From positions 1 to 23,874 of the forward strand of contig DASUFE010000027.1 of NCBI GenBank assembly GCA_036274675.1: DNA of 23,874 nucleotides. Direction: 5' to 3'. This document shows positions 1 through 7,323 of this stretch, piece by piece (positions within the stretch are counted from its first letter, which is position 1; each line of letters starts with the position of its first letter). The notes under the pieces were generated by a model. The model was not told the origin of the DNA and ran no database searches. It saw only the letters and a list, made by a program, of their open reading frames with translations. The DNA comes from DASUFE01 sp036274675 (GTDB lineage: Bacteria > Pseudomonadota > Gammaproteobacteria > HTCC5015). A program made the translations under genes and the position numbers.

Positions 1-183
1 GATGCGGCGGTTCTCGCCTACAAGGTACATTCGCAGATAACAGTCGACGGCGAGTCTGTATCTATCGAGGCTGCGGACGCCTCCAGCTGGGTCAAGCGCG
101 ACGGCCAGTGGGTATGCGCACTGCATACCGAAGCGATACTCGGCGATCCTTTCGGCCGGGATCGTCAGCAAGCAAAATCATAA
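1..183 (+). CDS. SnoaL/DUF4440-like (NTF2 fold) protein, C-terminal part
   Basis: The window opens inside this gene. The frame is open from base 1 to a TAA at 181-183, giving the last 60 residues. The piece contains the pattern SWVKRDGQWVCALHTEA, typical of the last beta strands of DUF4440/SnoaL-like small alpha+beta barrels (a strand with W, a turn R-D/N-G, a strand W-x-x-x-x-H-x-E). The family includes polyketide cyclases, ketosteroid isomerase-like proteins and many proteins of unknown role, so no reaction can be assigned. The tail RDRQQAKS is polar and probably disordered. The fold is fairly likely; the function is unknown. Confidence 0.7.
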   Translation, partial: DAAVLAYKVHSQITVDGESVSIEAADASSWVKRDGQWVCALHTEAILGDPFGRDRQQAKS

Positions 184-287
184 ATAAAAAGGTTGCCCAA
201 GAAACCTGACTGCCCTCCCGGCCGTACGCCGTTACGGGACGAACCCGCGGGCGCGGCGCACGTCCAAAGAAATTTTGGAGGTGCCTT

Positions 288-917
288 ATGATCAACCGCG
301 GATTGCTTGTTCGGATGGAGGCCAAGCCTGGGAAGGAGGCGGAGGTGGAACGCTTTCTGCAAGCGGCGCTGCGGCTGGCGGAGGATGAAGCGGGAACCAC
401 GGCATGGTTCGGGTTGCGCTTCGGGCGCGGCAAGTACGGAATCTTCGATGTCTTCCCCGATGACGCGGAACGCGATGCACATCTCACCGGCCCGGTGGCC
501 AAGGCGCTGATAGAACGCTCCAGCGAACTCCTGGATAGAGTCCCGCATATACAGAAGCTCGATGTACTGGCGGACAAGTTACCCATGGGGAGCCGTGGAC
601 TGCCGGATACCAAGGGTCTGCTGCTCAGATTCAAAGCCAAACCCGGCCGCGAGGCGGAGGTGGAGCGATTCCTGTACGATGCGCTGGAGTCGGTCATGAG
701 GGAAGCCAGGACCACAGCCTGGTTTGCCATCAAAACCGGCGAAGGCGAGTACGGAATTTTCGATGTGTTTCCGAACAACGGCGGACGCTTCCGGCATCTT
801 GCCGGCCGCGTACCGCGCAGACTCGCGATGCGCCTCGGTATATTAGGCTCGATACCCGAACTGGAGATGCTGAACGTCAAGGCGGAAAAACTGCAAATGG
901 ATACCTACATCCACTAA
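288..917 (+). CDS. Tandem antibiotic-biosynthesis-monooxygenase (ABM)-like protein
   Basis: A 209-residue soluble protein made of two copies of one domain, about residues 4-100 and 108-205. Each copy runs GLL(V/L)R(M/F)xAKPG(K/R)EAEVERFL, then TTAWF, then (K/E)YGIFDVFP. This is the dimeric alpha/beta-barrel (ABM/YgiN-like) pattern of about 95 residues, so the gene encodes an internally fused pseudo-dimer. The ATG at 288 has a GGAGG at 277-281, which fixes the start. The family includes quinol monooxygenases and heme-degrading enzymes, but many members have no known activity. The second copy ends more divergently, with a basic patch RVPRRLAMR. It stands alone, between a SnoaL-like gene and a convergent lipoprotein gene. 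Domain call good; function unknown. Confidence 0.8.
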   Translation: MINRGLLVRMEAKPGKEAEVERFLQAALRLAEDEAGTTAWFGLRFGRGKYGIFDVFPDDAERDAHLTGPVAKALIERSSELLDRVPHIQKLDVLADKLPMGSRGLPDTKGLLLRFKAKPGREAEVERFLYDALESVMREARTTAWFAIKTGEGEYGIFDVFPNNGGRFRHLAGRVPRRLAMRLGILGSIPELEMLNVKAEKLQMDTYIH

Positions 918-968
918 GCTCCCCTCGGAAAGCGATTTCTGCCCAACCTGCGTCCTCGCAAGACCTTG

Positions 969-1562
969 TCATGAACAGATGACTACATCCTGTTCTTTGA
1001 AGATGATTTCCTGATTGGGACCGAATTCGACAGTCTCGCCTGTTGAACAGGCGCCTCCCGACGAAAATATAGAGAGAGCACCCTTTTTCCAGGAAATGGT
1101 TTTTATATGCGCACCTTTATCGCTTCGGGTATACCATGCCAATGCCACCCGGTAAGCCAGCAGACGGTTAACGCCGCCGCCCGCGATTTCATAAAAATAT
1201 TCAGGCTGCCCGGCGTAATACCGGATTACTTCGTAATACGAGCACCTCATCACGGGGTATGGCTTAACCGAGGCCTCATCCAGATCCAGGTCCGCCGAAT
1301 AACAGGTGACCTGAGGCACCAGAACTTTGCTCGGATCGACTACATCCGGAGTGTAATACAGCGTGAAATTGCCGATATAAGAGTCTTCGTAAAGCACTGC
1401 CCTTCCGCGAGTCTTTATAAATTTATCTTCGAAGAAAGCATGCCTTTCGGAATCGTTCCCTGATTTGACCCAATCATATTTTTCGCTGCCATTCCGTTCA
1501 CGATGCAGTGAGCATCCCGGCATTCCCAGGAAGAGGCAGATCATTATCGTCGCGTATTTCAT
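969..1562 (-). CDS. Putative lipoprotein of unknown function
   Basis: About 197 residues from the ATG at 1562; a TTG lies directly before it. The N-terminus is a short hydrophobic signal, MKYATIMICLFLGMPGC, with a Gly-Cys lipobox and a hydrophilic SLHRERNGSEKYDW after it, so the mature protein is probably lipid-anchored at Cys17. The rest is rich in Tyr and Asp (YYTPDVVDPSK, YYEVIRYYAGQPEYFYEIAGGG), with several beta-strand-like stretches and five further cysteines. I do not recognise the family. It lies downstream of kup on the same strand with 114 bases between, so read-through is possible. Base use is slightly more AT-rich than in its neighbours. Confidence 0.75.
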   Translation of the reverse strand: MKYATIMICLFLGMPGCSLHRERNGSEKYDWVKSGNDSERHAFFEDKFIKTRGRAVLYEDSYIGNFTLYYTPDVVDPSKVLVPQVTCYSADLDLDEASVKPYPVMRCSYYEVIRYYAGQPEYFYEIAGGGVNRLLAYRVALAWYTRSDKGAHIKTISWKKGALSIFSSGGACSTGETVEFGPNQEIIFKEQDVVICS

Positions 1563-1676
1563 CAATTCTCTCGATGATATATGAAACAGAAAGTATGCCG
1601 GGTTTTACTCAATACGGCGAGAGAAAGGATCTTGACTTTATTTCCCCGCGTTCTCTGCGAGCTTCGCGAGAGACTC

Positions 1677-3518
1677 TTATATTTCTACCCGGGTTCCGAG
1701 TTCAACGACTCTATTGGGGGGAATTTCGAAATAATTGGTGATGGGGCTGGCGTTCTTGAACATCCACGCGAACAGACGCTCGCGCCAGGCGGCCATGCCC
1801 GGCACGCGCATGCTTGGAACTACGGTGGCGCGCGCCAGGAAGAAGGAGGTTTCCATCATGTTGAAGCTCATGTTGTAATGCTTCGCGCATAATTCCAGTA
1901 CGTCCTCCACCGCGGCCCTTTCCTGGAACCCATACTGCGCTTCGACGCGATAGAAACCGTGCCCCAGTTCCACGACTGACAGTCGCTTGTCCGAATCCAC
2001 GTAGGGCACTTCCGCCGTGCTCAGTGTCAGCAAGACCACACGCTTATGCAGCACCTTGTTGTGCTTGAGATTGTGCAGCAGCGCGTGCGGCACCATGTTG
2101 GGATTGCCGGTCATGAAGACCGCGGTGCCCTCGACCCGCAGTGGGCAATGATCGCCGGCGAGCGCGGGCAGCAGCAGGTCCATCGGCATGCCGTCCTCTG
2201 ACAGGCCGCGGAAGAAAATCTGCCGGCCCCTCTTCCAGGTGGACATCAACAGGAAACAGCCGGCGCCCACCACCAGCGGGAACCAGCCGCCTTGCGGGAC
2301 TTTCAGCGCATTGGCGGACAGGAACGAAAGGTCGATCAGCAGCAAAACGATCATCACGGTTATCGTAAAGCGCGGCCACCTGGACACCCGACGCCGCAGC
2401 ATCAGCGATAACACGCTGGTAACCACCATGGTTCCGGAAACGGCAATGCCATAAGCCGCCGCGAGATTACTGGATGAACCGAAGCCCAGCACCAGCAGCA
2501 CGACGAATATAAACAGGCTCCAGTTGATAAACGGCAGATAAATCTGGCCGATATTGCGCGCCGAGGTGTGCTGGATTTCCATGCGCGGGCTGTAGCCCAG
2601 CTTGATCGCCTGGGTGGTAAGCGAGAAGGCGCCGGCGATAACCGCCTGCGAGGCGATCACGGTGGCGCAGGTGGCGAGCAGAACCAGCAGCGGCATGGCC
2701 CAGGACGGGGCGAGCAGATAAAAAGGATTAGCGATCGTTTCCGGCCGCGACAGCACCAGCGCCCCCTGGCCGAAATAATTCAGAGTCAGCGCTGGCATCA
2801 CCAGACTGCACCAGGCGAGTCGTATCGGCTTCTTGCCGAAGTGCCCCATGTCCGCGTACAAGGCCTCGACACCCGTGACGCAAAGAAACACGGCTCCCAG
2901 TATAAAAAAGCTGCGCCAGGAATTTTCCGCTAAAAAGCGGACCGCGTGGCCGGGATTCAGAGCTGCCAGCACCGCCGGGAATTTCACAATCTGAACCAGA
3001 CCCAGTATCGCCAGCGTCAGAAACCACACGGAAGTGATCGGCCCGAACAGCCGGCCGAGCCGGCCGGTGCCGTGTTTCTGCGCCAGGAACAGGCCGACGA
3101 TCACCACCAGGGTCAGCGGCAGAACATAAGGCTTGAATAAGGGGGTGATGATTTCCAGCCCCTCGGCCGCGGATAGCACCGAGATCGCCGGAGTCAGCAT
3201 GCTGTCGCCGTAAAACATGGAAGCTCCCGCAATACCCAAGCCGGTCAGCCACCAGCGTGAGGGACTGGCGCGATAATGGCGCAGCACCAGCGCCAGCAGC
3301 GCGAAAGTCCCACCCTCGCCGTTATTGTCGGCTCGCATGATGAAAACTGCGTACTTGACGGAAACCACCAGGGTCAGCGACCAGAACAGCAGAGACAGGA
3401 TGCCGAAGACGTTGGCGGGGTTGGGCTGCAGGCCGTAAATGGGATTGAAACATTCGCGGAAGGCATACAGCGGGCTGGTGCCTATATCGCCGTAGACGAC
3501 TCCGATCGCACCCAGCAC
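1677..3518 (-). CDS. kup: Low-affinity potassium transporter Kup
   Basis: A KUP/HAK-family potassium importer of the inner membrane, thought to be K+/H+ symport. The core starts GAIGVVYGDIGTSPLYAFRE and contains MRADNNGEGG, KHGTGRLGRLFGPI, GVEALYADMGHFG, LTLNYFGQGAL, SSNLAAAYGIAVSGTM and LMHNLKHNKVLH-like LLHNLKHNKVLHKR. It ends FEIPPNRVVELGTRVEI, almost as in E. coli Kup. About 12 membrane segments are followed by a cytoplasmic tail. The GTG at 3518 lies inside the conserved first helix, so the true protein is longer: the frame stays open upstream to a TAG near 3624 but has no ATG, GTG or TTG there. Removing one G from the GGGG at about 3590 would join an ATG at 3603. Family call very secure; the start is not. 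Confidence 0.96.
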   Translation of the reverse strand: MLGAIGVVYGDIGTSPLYAFRECFNPIYGLQPNPANVFGILSLLFWSLTLVVSVKYAVFIMRADNNGEGGTFALLALVLRHYRASPSRWWLTGLGIAGASMFYGDSMLTPAISVLSAAEGLEIITPLFKPYVLPLTLVVIVGLFLAQKHGTGRLGRLFGPITSVWFLTLAILGLVQIVKFPAVLAALNPGHAVRFLAENSWRSFFILGAVFLCVTGVEALYADMGHFGKKPIRLAWCSLVMPALTLNYFGQGALVLSRPETIANPFYLLAPSWAMPLLVLLATCATVIASQAVIAGAFSLTTQAIKLGYSPRMEIQHTSARNIGQIYLPFINWSLFIFVVLLVLGFGSSSNLAAAYGIAVSGTMVVTSVLSLMLRRRVSRWPRFTITVMIVLLLIDLSFLSANALKVPQGGWFPLVVGAGCFLLMSTWKRGRQIFFRGLSEDGMPMDLLLPALAGDHCPLRVEGTAVFMTGNPNMVPHALLHNLKHNKVLHKRVVLLTLSTAEVPYVDSDKRLSVVELGHGFYRVEAQYGFQERAAVEDVLELCAKHYNMSFNMMETSFFLARATVVPSMRVPGMAAWRERLFAWMFKNASPITNYFEIPPNRVVELGTRVEI

Positions 3519-3670
3519 CAGGATGGAGAGCTTCTCCTTCAGATGCGGATCCTGAGTCGCGGTGGATGCGGTTGTATTAACGTCTGTTCCCCTTGGTGCG
3601 CATCGAGCGGCACGCGAATTCTAAGCTCAGGTTTTGTTCGATTAAAGTAGTTGTCAGTATTTTTTCGAAA

Positions 3671-3676
3671 ATTATA
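3671..3676 (-). promoter_or_regulatory. Possible -10 element for kup
   Basis: Read on the minus strand this is TATAAT, about 70 bases upstream of the ATG at 3603. No good -35 hexamer lies 16-18 bases further up, so this is a weak prediction. It sits in the 150-base divergent region between kup and ndh. Confidence 0.3.
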
Positions 3677-3752
3677 CAGTTTCATATGCAACTTTCGCGC
3701 CTTCAAACCCGCGCATTGACTTTCAGCTGTTTATCTATACGCTCAGCTGACC

Positions 3753-5072
3753 ATGGCAGACGCGACAACACCCCCCCGTATAGTTGTGATCGGCGGCGGC
3801 GCCGGCGGGCTTGAACTCGTAAGCCGGCTCGGCCGCACGCTGGGCCGCCAGGGCCGCGCGCGGATCACTCTGGTGGACGGACAACTCACCCATCTGTGGA
3901 AACCGCTGCTGCACGAAGTCGCGGCCGGCACCCTGGATTCGCAGCAGGACGACCTCGACTACATCGCGCTGGCGCGCTGGCGGAATTTCGAGTTCCTGCT
4001 CGGGCGCTTCGACGGGCTGGACCGCCGGAACAGGCAGGTGCACATCGCCGAAACGCGGGATGAAAACGGTAAGGTGATTATCCCGCCACGCAACATTCCC
4101 TACGACCTGCTGGTCATCGCGGTCGGCAGCGTCACCAACGATTTCGGCACCCCGGGAGTGCGCGAGCACTGCATGTTCCTCGACAGCCGCGAGCAGGCGG
4201 ACGTCTTTCAGCGCCGGCTGCTGGAAAACTACATGCGCGCGCAGACGCAGACGGAACCGCTGCGTGACGGCCAGTTGAACGTGGCGATTGTCGGCGCCGG
4301 CGCGACCGGCGTGGAGCTGGCCGCGGAACTGCACCACGTCACGCGCCAGATGGTGGCTTACGGCTTCGACCGTATCGTACCGGAGAAGGACGTGACCATA
4401 TCCATCTTCGAAGCCGGACAACGCATCCTGCCCGCGCTGCACAAGCGCATCGCCAAGGGCGCGGCGGAACAGCTGCAGAAGCTGAACGTGCAGATTCATA
4501 CCGGCGCGCGCATCGCGCGCGCGACCGCGGAAGGCCTCTACAGCCAGGATGGAATCTTCTTCCCCGCGGAAATGAAGGTCTGGGCCGCCGGCATCAAGGC
4601 GCCGGACTTTCTAAAAGACATCGGCGGCCTCGAAACCAACCGCCTCAACCAGCTGGTGGTGCGGCCGACGCTGCAGACCACGCGCGACGAGAATATTTTC
4701 GCATTCGGTGACTGCGCGAGTTGCCCGCTGCCCGACAACACGCGCCCGGCGCCGCCGACCGCCCAGGCCGCGCATCAGCAGGCTTCGCTGCTGGTGAAAT
4801 CGCTCGCGCGCCGGCTGGAAGGCAAACCACTGCCTGATTTCGTGTACCGCGATCACGGTTCGCTGGTATCGCTCAGCGAATACAGCGCCATCGGCAACCT
4901 GATGGGCAATCTGCTGGGCGATATCCGGCTGGAAGGCTGGATCGCGCGCCGCGTCTACCGCGCGCTCTACCGCCAGCACCAGCGCGCGCTCTACGGCCCC
5001 CTGCGCACCTTCCTGGTCAGCGCCGCCGATCTGCTGTCGCGGCGCACCCGTCCACGCATGAAACTGCACTGA
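3753..5072 (+). CDS. ndh: Type II NADH:quinone oxidoreductase
   Basis: A 439-residue non-proton-pumping NADH dehydrogenase, a peripheral inner-membrane flavoprotein that passes electrons from NADH to quinone. The FAD Rossmann motif GGGAGG is at 14-19 and the NADH-binding GAGATGVE at 181-188. VWAAGIKAPDFLKDIGGLETNR at about 276-297 and the FAD-contacting FAFGDCASCP at 316-325 are followed by AQAAHQQA. The DHGSLVSLSEYS region and the C-terminal amphipathic, basic tail ending RRTRPRMKLH match E. coli Ndh, where the tail contacts the membrane. Length is normal (E. coli 434). It is divergent from kup. No clear -35/-10 pair was found for it; the TTGACT at 3716-3721 lacks a well-spaced -10. Confidence 0.97.
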   Translation: MADATTPPRIVVIGGGAGGLELVSRLGRTLGRQGRARITLVDGQLTHLWKPLLHEVAAGTLDSQQDDLDYIALARWRNFEFLLGRFDGLDRRNRQVHIAETRDENGKVIIPPRNIPYDLLVIAVGSVTNDFGTPGVREHCMFLDSREQADVFQRRLLENYMRAQTQTEPLRDGQLNVAIVGAGATGVELAAELHHVTRQMVAYGFDRIVPEKDVTISIFEAGQRILPALHKRIAKGAAEQLQKLNVQIHTGARIARATAEGLYSQDGIFFPAEMKVWAAGIKAPDFLKDIGGLETNRLNQLVVRPTLQTTRDENIFAFGDCASCPLPDNTRPAPPTAQAAHQQASLLVKSLARRLEGKPLPDFVYRDHGSLVSLSEYSAIGNLMGNLLGDIRLEGWIARRVYRALYRQHQRALYGPLRTFLVSAADLLSRRTRPRMKLH

Positions 5073-5167
5073 CATTCGTTTAAAACATCGCCGTTCCGCG
5101 GCTGAATCCAAACGCCCGGCTCATCGCGTCTAAACCATACGATTATCCAGATTCGAGGAGTTCTAAA

Positions 5168-5785
5168 ATGAAAATCGTCCCTAAACTGGCCCAAATGGCC
5201 GTCATTCTGATAACGGCGGCGGTGCTGCAGCTTTCGTTCATCAGCATCGCCCTTGCCGACACCCCTCCGGCCCCCGCAGTCCCGGCGGCGCCGGCTTCCG
5301 TCGATCCGGGCGCGCAAATCGAGCAGGCCTTTACGGAGGCCAACCCCGGCGAAGAAATCGGCAAGGCCATCGGAGACGCGATGAAGTCCATGGACCACCA
5401 GGAACTCGCGGGCCAGGCGCTTCTGATCCCCATCCTGGGAATAATCGGGGCGCTGATCACCCCGATGGTAGCCGTGATCATCGGCATCTGGCTGATATAC
5501 CTGTATCGCGAACACAAGGAACGGCGTAACCACGAGACGATCCGCCTGATGATCGAGAAGGGTGTGGAGATACCGCCCAACTTCTCCTTCGGTGAAGCGC
5601 CGGAAACCGGCTCGCCGCTCAACCGGGGGCTCAAGCTTATCGGCATCGGCATCGGCCTCGTCATTTTCTTCGTCGCGATGGGCATGGGCGGTATCGCCGG
5701 CGTCGGCGCCATCCCGCTGTTTATCGGTCTGGCCTATCTTCTGATCTGGCATCTTGAGAAAGGAAAGACCGCAAAGGCCGGCTGA
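5168..5785 (+). CDS. DUF6249-like signal-peptide-bearing membrane protein
   Basis: A 205-residue protein starting at an ATG with a GAGGAG ribosome site eight bases upstream. Residues 1-30 form a signal peptide ending ALA-DT. A Pro/Ala-rich stretch (31-48) and an acidic helical stretch (50-80) follow. A membrane helix at about 85-113 leads into YREHKERRNHETIRLMIEKGVEIPP (112-137), and two more helices lie at about 155-195. The H-E-T-I-R-x-M-I-E-K-G-x-x-I-P-P pattern is the hallmark of DUF6249-type proteins, which commonly sit beside ECF sigma factors. It ends nine bases before the sigma factor and is surely co-transcribed with it. I infer a role in sensing or regulating the sigma factor; the sequence does not show the mechanism. 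Confidence 0.85.
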   Translation: MKIVPKLAQMAVILITAAVLQLSFISIALADTPPAPAVPAAPASVDPGAQIEQAFTEANPGEEIGKAIGDAMKSMDHQELAGQALLIPILGIIGALITPMVAVIIGIWLIYLYREHKERRNHETIRLMIEKGVEIPPNFSFGEAPETGSPLNRGLKLIGIGIGLVIFFVAMGMGGIAGVGAIPLFIGLAYLLIWHLEKGKTAKAG

Positions 5786-5793
5786 GAATCCGC

Positions 5794-6342
5794 ATGCAGG
5801 TTGCCGATTCCGAACTGATCGCGAAGGTGCTGCTGGACGACGACCGGCACGCCTTCGCGACCCTCATCCGCCGCAACCAGTCCGCCGTCCGCGGATTGCT
5901 GCGGCGGCTGACGAACGGCAACGAGGCGCTGTCGGACGACCTGGCCCAGGAAACTTTTATAAAGAGTTACCAGTCCCTCAAATCCTTCCGCGGCGGCGCG
6001 AAGTTCTCAACCTGGCTGCACCGCATCGCCTATAATGCCTTTATCAGCCACGTGCGCGGCGAGAAGGCGACTCTCGATTACGAGGATTACGCGCAGACAG
6101 AGCCCGGCCATCCGGGAGAAGCGCAAAACCTCAACCTGGAACATGATTTGCGGCAGGCGATGCGCCGTTTGACCGATGCCGAACGTTCGGCCATACAGCT
6201 GTGCTGCCAATGCGGCTTTTCACACGGCGAGGCGGCCGAAATATTGCAGCAGCCGCTTGGCACGGTCAAAACCAACGTTCTGCGCGGCAAGGAAAAATTG
6301 CGCGACTCGCTCGCGGTCTGGCAAGAGGTTGCTTATGAATAA
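5794..6342 (+). CDS. ECF-family RNA polymerase sigma factor
   Basis: A 182-residue group 4 sigma factor. Region 2 spans about 20-90, with DLAQETFIKSYQSLKSFRGGAKFSTWLHRIAYN as its core (the usual D-x-x-Q-E-x-F, F-x-x-W-L-x-x-I-A-x-N). Region 4 spans about 118-172, with LTDAERSAIQLCCQCGFSHGEAAEILQQPLGTVKTNVLRGKEKLR, a helix-turn-helix of normal form. The short region between is acidic. The triplet CCQC at 137-140 is unusual and might be redox-sensitive, but that is only a thought. It follows the DUF6249-like gene by eight bases and overlaps the next gene by eight, as sigma/anti-sigma pairs often do. Its target promoters cannot be read from this window. Confidence 0.95.
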   Translation: MQVADSELIAKVLLDDDRHAFATLIRRNQSAVRGLLRRLTNGNEALSDDLAQETFIKSYQSLKSFRGGAKFSTWLHRIAYNAFISHVRGEKATLDYEDYAQTEPGHPGEAQNLNLEHDLRQAMRRLTDAERSAIQLCCQCGFSHGEAAEILQQPLGTVKTNVLRGKEKLRDSLAVWQEVAYE

Positions 6343-6664
6343 AACACCGATGAACAACGACGACTGGCTGGACAAAATTCTGTCCGGCGACGACGACTAT
6401 ATACACGATGACGGTTTTACCGAAGCCGTGCTGCGCCGCCTGCCCGCCCGCCAACGGCCCGTACCGCACGGGCTCATACTCGGCTGCGCCGCCCTGCTGG
6501 CGGTCGCCGTGCTGTTGCTGTCGGCGCCCAGCCCGGCCTCGTGGTACGACCAGTTCATCGCTTTCCTGTACACGCAACCGCTGCCCCGCCTCTTCGCGAT
6601 GGCGCTTGCGGTTTGCTCGGCGATCAGCGCGATCACCTGGTGGGTTATCGAGCCGGATTCATAA
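6335..6664 (+). CDS. Small two-helix membrane protein, probable anti-sigma factor
   Basis: A 109-residue protein whose ATG overlaps the last eight bases of the sigma factor gene, so translation is probably coupled. The cytoplasmic part (1-45) is acidic, NNDDWLDKILSGDDDYIHDD, followed by GFTEAVLRRLPARQ. This layout is common in short membrane anti-sigma factors that hold an ECF factor at the membrane. Two hydrophobic segments follow, about 46-64 and 84-105. There is no zinc-binding HxxxCxxC, so it is not of the ZAS type. The anti-sigma role rests on gene order and topology. Confidence 0.8.
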   Translation: MNKTPMNNDDWLDKILSGDDDYIHDDGFTEAVLRRLPARQRPVPHGLILGCAALLAVAVLLLSAPSPASWYDQFIAFLYTQPLPRLFAMALAVCSAISAITWWVIEPDS

Positions 6665-6986
6665 GCTCGGCGCGAAACCCGCCCCGATGGCGGACTATAT
6701 GCCGACCGGCATCGATACCGTCACGCCGCAGATGGAGAACCCCAAGGACCAAGCCGTCCTCGTGTGCCCACTAGTCGCACAGGGTATGATCCGGTTCCTT
6801 GTCCAGGCGCGTTCCCCGTCCCCTGAGCGGCGGGCGATTTCTTTGCGTCGTCAGATCAATGACCAACCAAACCCGAACGGGAATTTAATACTCGCCTCGC
6901 GGAGACTCTTAAGCGAAACCCGATATAAAAAAGCGGGCACTCGCGCGGCTTCCAAGGTCCAATTCTTAACAACCTCAGGAGGCATT
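6665..6986 (+). other. 322-base gap between the sigma cluster and a small gene
   Basis: No convincing gene is present. One frame stays open through the gap into the next gene, but its translation (basic, Arg/Ser-rich) does not look like a protein. A possible promoter for the next gene is the AT-richer stretch GGGAATTTAATACT at about 6880-6893; it has no matched -35/-10 pair. A weak hairpin CCCG...CGGG lies around 6920-6940. The sigma operon should terminate here, but no strong terminator is visible. Confidence 0.4.
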
Positions 6987-7301
6987 ATGGCAACCGCACA
7001 AAGCTCGAAGGTAACGATTGATCACAATGAAATCCGCCGCTGGGTGGAAGAGCGCCAGGGACGCCCGGCCACCGTCAAAGCGACGGGCTCGTCCGAAGAG
7101 CCGGGCCTGCTCCGCATTGATTTTCCCGGGGGCGCCGGGGAAGACCGCCTGGAAGCCATTTCGTGGGAGGCTTTCTTCGAAAAGTTCGACCAAAACAGAC
7201 TGGCCTTCGTATATCAGGACAACCTGAAAAGCGGCGAGGAAAGCCGGTTCTTTAAATTCGTGCGGCGCGAGGACGTAAAGGCGAAGCCCACTCGCCACTG
7301 A
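6987..7301 (+). CDS. Small conserved soluble protein of unknown function
   Basis: A 104-residue protein starting at an ATG with an AGGAGG ribosome site at 6977-6982. It begins with MATAQSSKVTIDHNEIRRWVEERQG and has GLLRIDFPGGAGEDRLEAISWEAFFEKFD, then LAFVYQDNLKSGEESRFFKFVRRE. Small proteins with this I-R-x-W-x-E-x-R-x-G-x-P-A-x-V and L-R-I-D-F-P-G pattern are widespread in proteobacteria. To my recollection they are often labelled, without good reason, as 1,4-alpha-glucan branching enzyme. It is far too short to be that enzyme and has no glycosidase motif. It has no signal peptide. The many charged residues and the context are compatible with a stress-related role, which is not shown. Confidence 0.8.
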   Translation: MATAQSSKVTIDHNEIRRWVEERQGRPATVKATGSSEEPGLLRIDFPGGAGEDRLEAISWEAFFEKFDQNRLAFVYQDNLKSGEESRFFKFVRREDVKAKPTRH

Positions 7302-7307
7302 CGAACC

Positions 7308-7323
7308 GGCTCAAAGCTGAGCC
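7308..7323. terminator. Short hairpin between convergent genes
   Basis: GGCTCA-AAGC-TGAGCC forms a perfect six-base stem with a four-base loop. It lies between the end of the small plus-strand gene and the end of the phospholipase gene, and contains the latter's stop codon. No T-run follows on either strand, so it is not a standard intrinsic terminator. Confidence 0.35.

Noticed and set aside
92..880. Long minus-strand open frame, Ser/Arg/Pro-rich
   Set aside because: Antisense of the duplicated ABM gene; composition is that of a shadow and the plus-strand gene has clear domains.
3716..3741. TTGACT followed by TATACG as the ndh promoter
   Set aside because: The spacing is 14 bases, too short for a sigma-70 promoter.
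6665..6986. Open frame continuing upstream of the small gene at 6987
   Set aside because: The translation is Arg/Ser-rich without structure, and the ATG at 6987 has a perfect ribosome site.
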